Below are positions 60,055 through 64,000 of a stretch of DNA of 64,000 bases, one piece after another. Below the pieces are notes generated by a model, which was not told the origin of the DNA, did no database searches, and saw only the letters and a program-made list of their open reading frames with translations. The stretch covers positions 186,001 to 250,000 of the forward strand of contig JAHBYA010000004.1 of NCBI GenBank assembly GCA_019636195.1, written 5' to 3'. This DNA is from Planctomycetota bacterium. GTDB lineage: Bacteria > Planctomycetota > UBA8742 > UBA2392. The position numbers were made by a program, and so were the translations under genes. Each line of letters begins with the position of its first letter. Positions within the stretch are counted from its first letter, which is position 1.

Positions 60055-60703
60055 ACTTCGCCTCCTCGGTCTGCTTCATCATGCCGCGGTTGATCCACAC
60101 CTTGATGCCCAGGATGCCATAGGTGGTCTTGGCCTCGGCGAAACCGTAATCAATGTCTGCGTCCAGGGTGGACAACGGTACGCTGCCCCACACCTGCTTC
60201 TCGGTGCGGGAAAGGTCCGCGCCGCCCAGGCGCCCCGCCACCACGACCTTGGCGCCCAGAGCGCCGCCGCCGCGGATGAGTTCCATCTCGCGCTTGATCG
60301 CACGGCGGAAACTGCCGCGGCGCTCAAGCTGCTCGCAGATGCGTTCCGCGGCGAGCTGCGCGTCAAGCTCAGGCTTCTGCACTTCCAGCACGCGGGTGTC
60401 GATCATCTTGCCGCCGGTGATCAGGCTGAGTTCCTTCTCCAGATCCGGCAGGCGGTTGGTCTTCTTGCCGATCAGCATGCCGGGCTTGGCCGTGAAGATG
60501 TACACGGTGATCTTGTCTTCGCCCTTGCGCTCGATTTCAACGCGCGGAATGGCCGCGAACTTGTACTCCTTGGTGATGTGCTTGCGGATCTTCGCGTCTT
60601 CAACAACGAACGACCCGAACTGCTTCTTGTTCGCGAACCAGCGCGAGCGCCAGGGCTTGCTGACACCCACCCGGAAACCGTACGGCCTGATTTTCTGTCC
60701 CAT
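60029..60703 (-). CDS. rpsC: 30S ribosomal protein S3
   Basis: S3 (224 residues): MGQKIRPYGFRVGVSKPWRSRWFANKK, the KH-domain region PRVEIERKGEDKITVYIFTAKPGMLIGKK, and the C-terminal GADLSRTEKQVWGSVPLSTLDADIDYGFAEAKTTYGILGIKVWINRG. The start at 60703 is set by the universal MGQK. The 3' end overlaps rplP by 26 bases. Confidence 0.96.
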   Translation of the reverse strand: MGQKIRPYGFRVGVSKPWRSRWFANKKQFGSFVVEDAKIRKHITKEYKFAAIPRVEIERKGEDKITVYIFTAKPGMLIGKKTNRLPDLEKELSLITGGKMIDTRVLEVQKPELDAQLAAERICEQLERRGSFRRAIKREMELIRGGGALGAKVVVAGRLGGADLSRTEKQVWGSVPLSTLDADIDYGFAEAKTTYGILGIKVWINRGMMKQTEEAKYGLAAEKN

Positions 60704-60757
60704 GTTCTTCCCGCTTTCGCAGGCGCAGCGCACTGCGCCTCTACTTGTTCGGATTCC

Positions 60758-61441
60758 CTACTTCTTCTTTGTGCCCTTCTTTTCCGTCTTCTTCTCCGCC
60801 TTCTTGGCGGGCTTCTTTTCGGACTTTGCTTCCTTCTTCGCGGGCTTTTTGTCGGCCTTGGCTTCCTTCTTGGCCGGCTTCTTTTCCTTGACCGCTTCGA
60901 CCGTTTCGGCCTTACCCGTCTCTTGTTTCCTTGCGTCGCCACTCTTTACTTCGGACTTCTTTTCGGGCTTGGCTGACTCGACCACGATGCCCTTCTTGGC
61001 CAGACGCTGCTCCTTGCTGAGGCGGCGACGCGGCTTGGCAAACGCCGGGCGACCCTTGGCCTTGTCTTCCAGCCAGCCGCGCTCTGCCAGCATGATGTGC
61101 ATGTGGCAGGTGTAGCGCGTGAAGGGGTTGGCCATGCCGCGCGAGCGCGGGCGCCAGCGCTTCATGCGCGGGCCCTCGTCGGCGTAGGCCTGCGCGATCA
61201 CGAGCTCGCCGGTGTCAATGTCGATGCCTTCGCGGTTGCCGTACTGCTCGGCGTTGGCCATCGCACTCTGGATCAGCTTGCGCACCGCGGGCGCGGCGCG
61301 CTTGTTCACGAACTGCAGCAGCACCATCGCTTCGTCGGCGTCGCGGCCGCGCACGGCGTCCATGACCAGGCGCGCCTTGCGGGCGCTCATGCGCACGTTG
61401 CGGGCTGATGCGCGGAACTCTCGTTTTGCTTGCTCTGCCAT
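60758..61441 (-). CDS. rplV: 50S ribosomal protein L22 with long Lys-rich tail
   Basis: L22 (227 residues; the norm is 110-120). The core (residues ~5-120) is standard: RASARNVRMSARKARLVMDAVRGRDADEAMVLLQF, MKRWRPRSRGMANPFTRYTCHMHIMLAE. From ~130 the protein continues with a Lys/Ala/Glu/Pro-rich tail ending in several KKPAKKEAK-type repeats. A tail of this size could reach outside the exit tunnel region; function unknown. Confidence 0.95.
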   Translation of the reverse strand: MAEQAKREFRASARNVRMSARKARLVMDAVRGRDADEAMVLLQFVNKRAAPAVRKLIQSAMANAEQYGNREGIDIDTGELVIAQAYADEGPRMKRWRPRSRGMANPFTRYTCHMHIMLAERGWLEDKAKGRPAFAKPRRRLSKEQRLAKKGIVVESAKPEKKSEVKSGDARKQETGKAETVEAVKEKKPAKKEAKADKKPAKKEAKSEKKPAKKAEKKTEKKGTKKK

Positions 61442-61493
61442 TGCTGGCGTCTCCAATTCATGCCCGATCGCTCACGCGCCGGGCTCAGTTTCC

Positions 61494-61763
61494 CTAGGTC
61501 TTGCGGTGACCGGTGTGGCCCTTGTAGTTGCGGGTCGGCGCGAACTCGCCCAGCTTGTGGCCCACCATGTCTTCCGTGATGAACACCTTCAGGTGCGTCT
61601 TGCCGTTGTGCACCATGAACGTGAGGTTCACGAACTCGGGCACAATCGTGCTGGCGCGCGACCAGGTCTTGATCGCTTCGCGGCTCGCGCCTTCTTTGGC
61701 CCGCAGCGCTTTCTTCATCAGTTTGGGGTCAACGAACGGACCCTTTTTGCGTGATCTTGCCAT
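61494..61763 (-). CDS. rpsS: 30S ribosomal protein S19
   Basis: S19 (89 residues): [20 protein letters not shown], then [48 protein letters not shown]. Standard length, between rplB and rplV. Confidence 0.97.
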   Translation of the reverse strand: MARSRKKGPFVDPKLMKKALRAKEGASREAIKTWSRASTIVPEFVNLTFMVHNGKTHLKVFITEDMVGHKLGEFAPTRNYKGHTGHRKT

Positions 61764-61774
61764 TGCGTGTCACC

Positions 61775-62632
61775 TTAGTCGGTCTTGCCGGCCTTCTGTT
61801 TGCCGCGGCGCGTGCGGATGATCATCTTGTTGGTCGGGTTCTTCGGACGGCGCGTGCGCTGGCCCTTGCTCAGGTTGCCGTGCCTGTCCACCGGCGGGCG
61901 ACCGCCGCCCGTGCGGTCGTTGCCGCCGCCCATCGGGTGATCGACCGGGTTCTTGCTGGTGCCGCGGTTCTTGGGCTTGCGGCCCAGCCAGCGGTTGCGA
62001 CCAGCCTTGCCGATCGAGATGTTCATGTGGTCGAGGTTGCTGACCTGGCCGATGGTGGCGCGGCAGTTCTTGTGCACCTTGCGGATTTCGCCGCTGGGCA
62101 TCTGGATTGCCATCCAGGTGTCATCGACGCGGCCCGACAGGATGCACTGGCTGCCCGCCCCGCGCGCAAGCTGTCCGCCGCGGCCGGGCTTGAGTTCGAC
62201 GTTGTGGATGGCCAGGCCCTGCGGGATGACGTGCAGCGGCAGGCAGTTGCCCACGCGCGGCTCAGCCTTGTCGCCGGACATGACGACATCACCTTCCTTC
62301 AGGCCGTGGGGCGCGATGATGTAGTCTTTGTGGCCGTTGGCGTACCAGACCTGGGCGATGAAGCAGGTGCGGTTGGGATCGTACTCGATCGACTTGACCG
62401 TCGCGGGCACGCCGTCAAAGCGGTCGCGCTTGAAGTCGATCTCGCGGTAGCGGCGCTTGTGGCCGGCGCCGCGGTACGCGGCGGTCTGGCGGCCGCGGTT
62501 GTTGCGCCCGCCGGTGGCCTTTTTGCCGTGCGTCTTGCCCTTCAGCGGCCGGGTGTCGCTGAGTTCAGAATAGTCCACAAGGCGCGTGTGGCGCAGGCTT
62601 GGGGTACGGGGTTGGAATGTCTTGATTGCCAT
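61775..62632 (-). CDS. rplB: 50S ribosomal protein L2
   Basis: L2 (285 residues): GRNNRGRQTAAYRGAGHKRRYREIDFKRDRFDGVPATVKSIEYDPNR, IAPHGLKEGDVVMSG and NCLPLHVIPQGLAIHNVELKPGRGGQLARGAG. The C-terminal HPMGGGNDRTGGGRPPVDRHG block is the peptidyl-transferase-near region (with ND where EG is common). Confidence 0.97.
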   Translation of the reverse strand: MAIKTFQPRTPSLRHTRLVDYSELSDTRPLKGKTHGKKATGGRNNRGRQTAAYRGAGHKRRYREIDFKRDRFDGVPATVKSIEYDPNRTCFIAQVWYANGHKDYIIAPHGLKEGDVVMSGDKAEPRVGNCLPLHVIPQGLAIHNVELKPGRGGQLARGAGSQCILSGRVDDTWMAIQMPSGEIRKVHKNCRATIGQVSNLDHMNISIGKAGRNRWLGRKPKNRGTSKNPVDHPMGGGNDRTGGGRPPVDRHGNLSKGQRTRRPKNPTNKMIIRTRRGKQKAGKTD

Positions 62633-62689
62633 TGCTCTCTCTCATCCCGGTTTATCGCCCCGGGTCGGGCATAGTCGTCAAGCTGTGCT

Positions 62690-62980
62690 TCAGGTGATCT
62701 CGATGGTTTCGCCCTTCACCAGGGTGATCATCGCCTTCTTCCAGTCCTTCTCATTGAAGTAGCCGTACCGGTTGCGCCGGTTTTTGCGGCCCTTCATGCG
62801 CACGGTGCGCACCTTGCTGACCTTGACGCCGAAGATGTCGCGCACAGCCTGCGCGATCTGGTGCTTGTTGGCCTCAAGCTCAACTTCAAACACGTAGGTG
62901 CCGTTCTGCATCTGCACGCTGGACTTTTCCGTGATCAGCGGGCGCTTGAGCACGCCGTACAGTTCGCGTTTGTGTGCCAT
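62690..62980 (-). CDS. rplW: 50S ribosomal protein L23
   Basis: L23 (96 residues): VLKRPLITEKSSVQMQNGTYVFEVELEANKHQIAQAVRDIFGVKVSKVRTVRMKG. It lines the tunnel exit and docks SRP/trigger factor. Start MAHKRELYG at 62980 is set by homologous length. Confidence 0.95.
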   Translation of the reverse strand: MAHKRELYGVLKRPLITEKSSVQMQNGTYVFEVELEANKHQIAQAVRDIFGVKVSKVRTVRMKGRKNRRNRYGYFNEKDWKKAMITLVKGETIEIT

Positions 62981-62981
62981 G

Positions 62982-63620
62982 CTAATTCGCCTTTCCTGCC
63001 GCGCGGGCCTTGAGGGCATCCAGCGCTTCGCGGGTCAGTAGAACGCGGCGCTGCTTCACGACCTCGTAGGCGTTGAAGCTGGCCACGGGGCGCACCAGCG
63101 AACCCTTGAGGTTGCGCGCCGAAAGGTACAGGTTGCGGTCTTCGCCGGCGGTGCCGACCAGCAGCGTGCCGCGGTCAAGGCCGGCCTTGCCCAGCAGCTT
63201 GGCGAACTTGGCGGTCTTGGGCTTGTCGAACTTCAGCCCCTCCACCACCGCCACCTCGCCGTCGCGGAACTTGGCCAGCAGCGCGCTGTTCAGCGCAATC
63301 ACCTTCATCTTGGCGGGGATGCGCACGCGGTAGCTGCGGGGGTGCGGGCCGTGGGCGACGCTGCCCTTCACGCGGTGCGGCGCGTGCTTCTGGCCTGTGC
63401 GGGCGCGGCCGGTACCCTTCTGGCGCCAGGGCTTCTTGTTGCTGCCCTGCACGTCGGAAAGGTTCTTGGTGTTGTTGCTGCCCTGGCGGCGGTTGGCCTC
63501 ATAGGCGTACACCACCTCGCGCAGCGTGCGGGTCTTTACCTTGTCGCCGAAGATCGACTCGTCGAAAGAGATCTTCTCTTTCTCCTTGCCGTCGGCGTCG
63601 AATACCTGGACTTCCACCAT
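62982..63620 (-). CDS. rplD: 50S ribosomal protein L4
   Basis: L4 (212 residues): [62 protein letters not shown] is the conserved extended loop. The C-terminal globular part includes [37 protein letters not shown]. Start at 63620. Confidence 0.96.
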   Translation of the reverse strand: MVEVQVFDADGKEKEKISFDESIFGDKVKTRTLREVVYAYEANRRQGSNNTKNLSDVQGSNKKPWRQKGTGRARTGQKHAPHRVKGSVAHGPHPRSYRVRIPAKMKVIALNSALLAKFRDGEVAVVEGLKFDKPKTAKFAKLLGKAGLDRGTLLVGTAGEDRNLYLSARNLKGSLVRPVASFNAYEVVKQRRVLLTREALDALKARAAGKAN

Positions 63621-63676
63621 GATCGTCTTCCTGTGCTGCGGGCGCGGCATGGGCGCCCAAGCAGTTCATCGCTCAG

Positions 63677-64000
63677 TTACTTGCTGCTCTTGCGCAGCGC
63701 CCTGTCCGCCTTGGCAAAGCGCTTGGCCTTGGCCTTGCGCACCACAATGTCGGCGCCGTTGTAGCCCGGCACCGCCCCGCGCACATACAGCAGGTTGCGC
63801 GTGTCATCCACCCGCGCCACCAGCAGGTTGCGCACGGTCACCTTTTCGACGCCCAGGTGGCCGGGCATGCGCTTGCCCTTGAGCACGTGGGCAATCGCCG
63901 TGTTGGTGCCGACCGAACCCGGCTCGCGCATGTTTTTCGTGCCGTGGCCGCGCGGGCCGCTGTTGAAGCCGTGGCGCTTGATGCCGCCCTGGTAGCCGCG
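63677..64000 (-). CDS. rplC: 50S ribosomal protein L3 (N-terminus off the right edge)
   Basis: The minus-strand frame reads in from the window edge: RGYQGGIKRHGFNSGPRGHGTKN, MREPGSVGTNTAIAHVLKGKRMPGHLGVEKVTVRNL, typical of the L3 central loop and C-terminal half. 107 codons are present; the start lies beyond 64000. It is the first visible gene of the S10 operon here; rpsJ would be expected further upstream. Confidence 0.96.
   Translation of the reverse strand, partial: RGYQGGIKRHGFNSGPRGHGTKNMREPGSVGTNTAIAHVLKGKRMPGHLGVEKVTVRNLLVARVDDTRNLLYVRGAVPGYNGADIVVRKAKAKRFAKADRALRKSSK

Overview
The window is high-GC bacterial chromosome with dense, mostly housekeeping gene content. There is no phage, plasmid, IS element or CRISPR array. 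No 16S rRNA is present, so the phylum cannot be fixed. High GC, long charged tails on ribosomal proteins, an absent L30, paired LysM/L,D-transpeptidase proteins, a Cys-type C-terminal sorting signal and short palindromic intergenic repeats suggest a Planctomycetota-like or related deep-branching lineage. That placement is a guess.

Layout. 1-2.1 kb holds a truncated HTH protein, an SRAP DNA-protein crosslink protease, a ferritin-like protein and an unknown. 2.4-10.2 kb is a complete tryptophan operon, trpE-G-D-C-F-B-A followed by a DAHP synthase. It is preceded by a short leader peptide with three consecutive Trp codons and an intrinsic terminator, i.e. a ribosome-mediated attenuator. 10.2-15.4 kb is a sulfur assimilation cluster: cysC, a 41-residue membrane peptide, a YeiH-type transporter, a single-polypeptide sulfite reductase/APS reductase fusion, and the siroheme methyltransferase SUMT. 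Two separate Cys-codon-rich leader peptides with mutually exclusive antiterminator and terminator helices sit in front of cysC and in front of the transporter. 15.4-29.9 kb is mixed: a GT28-like glycosyltransferase, a 2H phosphoesterase, a duplicated-domain basic protein, a secreted alpha/beta hydrolase, a CAU tRNA, SfsA, MurJ, a lipoprotein, a cobalamin adenosyltransferase, an SDR, an enoyl-CoA hydratase family protein, a Nudix protein, two LysM/L,D-transpeptidases and a heme-b-like membrane protein. 29.8-37.5 kb (minus strand) is a ten-gene Mrp/Mnh-type cation antiporter operon with three large proton-channel subunits. 37.7-47.7 kb contains envelope and secreted proteins, including a low-complexity TPR protein with a terminator in its leader and a 1242-residue Ig-repeat surface protein, plus a class III cyclase and a YraN-type protein. 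47.8-64 kb (minus strand) is the S10-spc-alpha ribosomal superoperon from rplC (cut by the window edge) to rplQ, continuing into trmD and rplS. It lacks rpmD, map and rpsD at their usual places.

How the parts work together. The trp operon plus its own DAHP synthase forms a self-contained route that raises shikimate input when Trp is scarce. The cys cluster supplies PAPS/APS chemistry, sulfite reduction and the siroheme cofactor step. Both amino-acid pathways appear to be governed by leader-peptide attenuation. The two Cys attenuators, one at the head of the cluster and a second placed internally after cysC, are the most interesting system here. A 12-base palindrome, TTGACGCGTCAA, occurs four times exactly, all within these two pathways, with variants at the cys promoter and in trpF.
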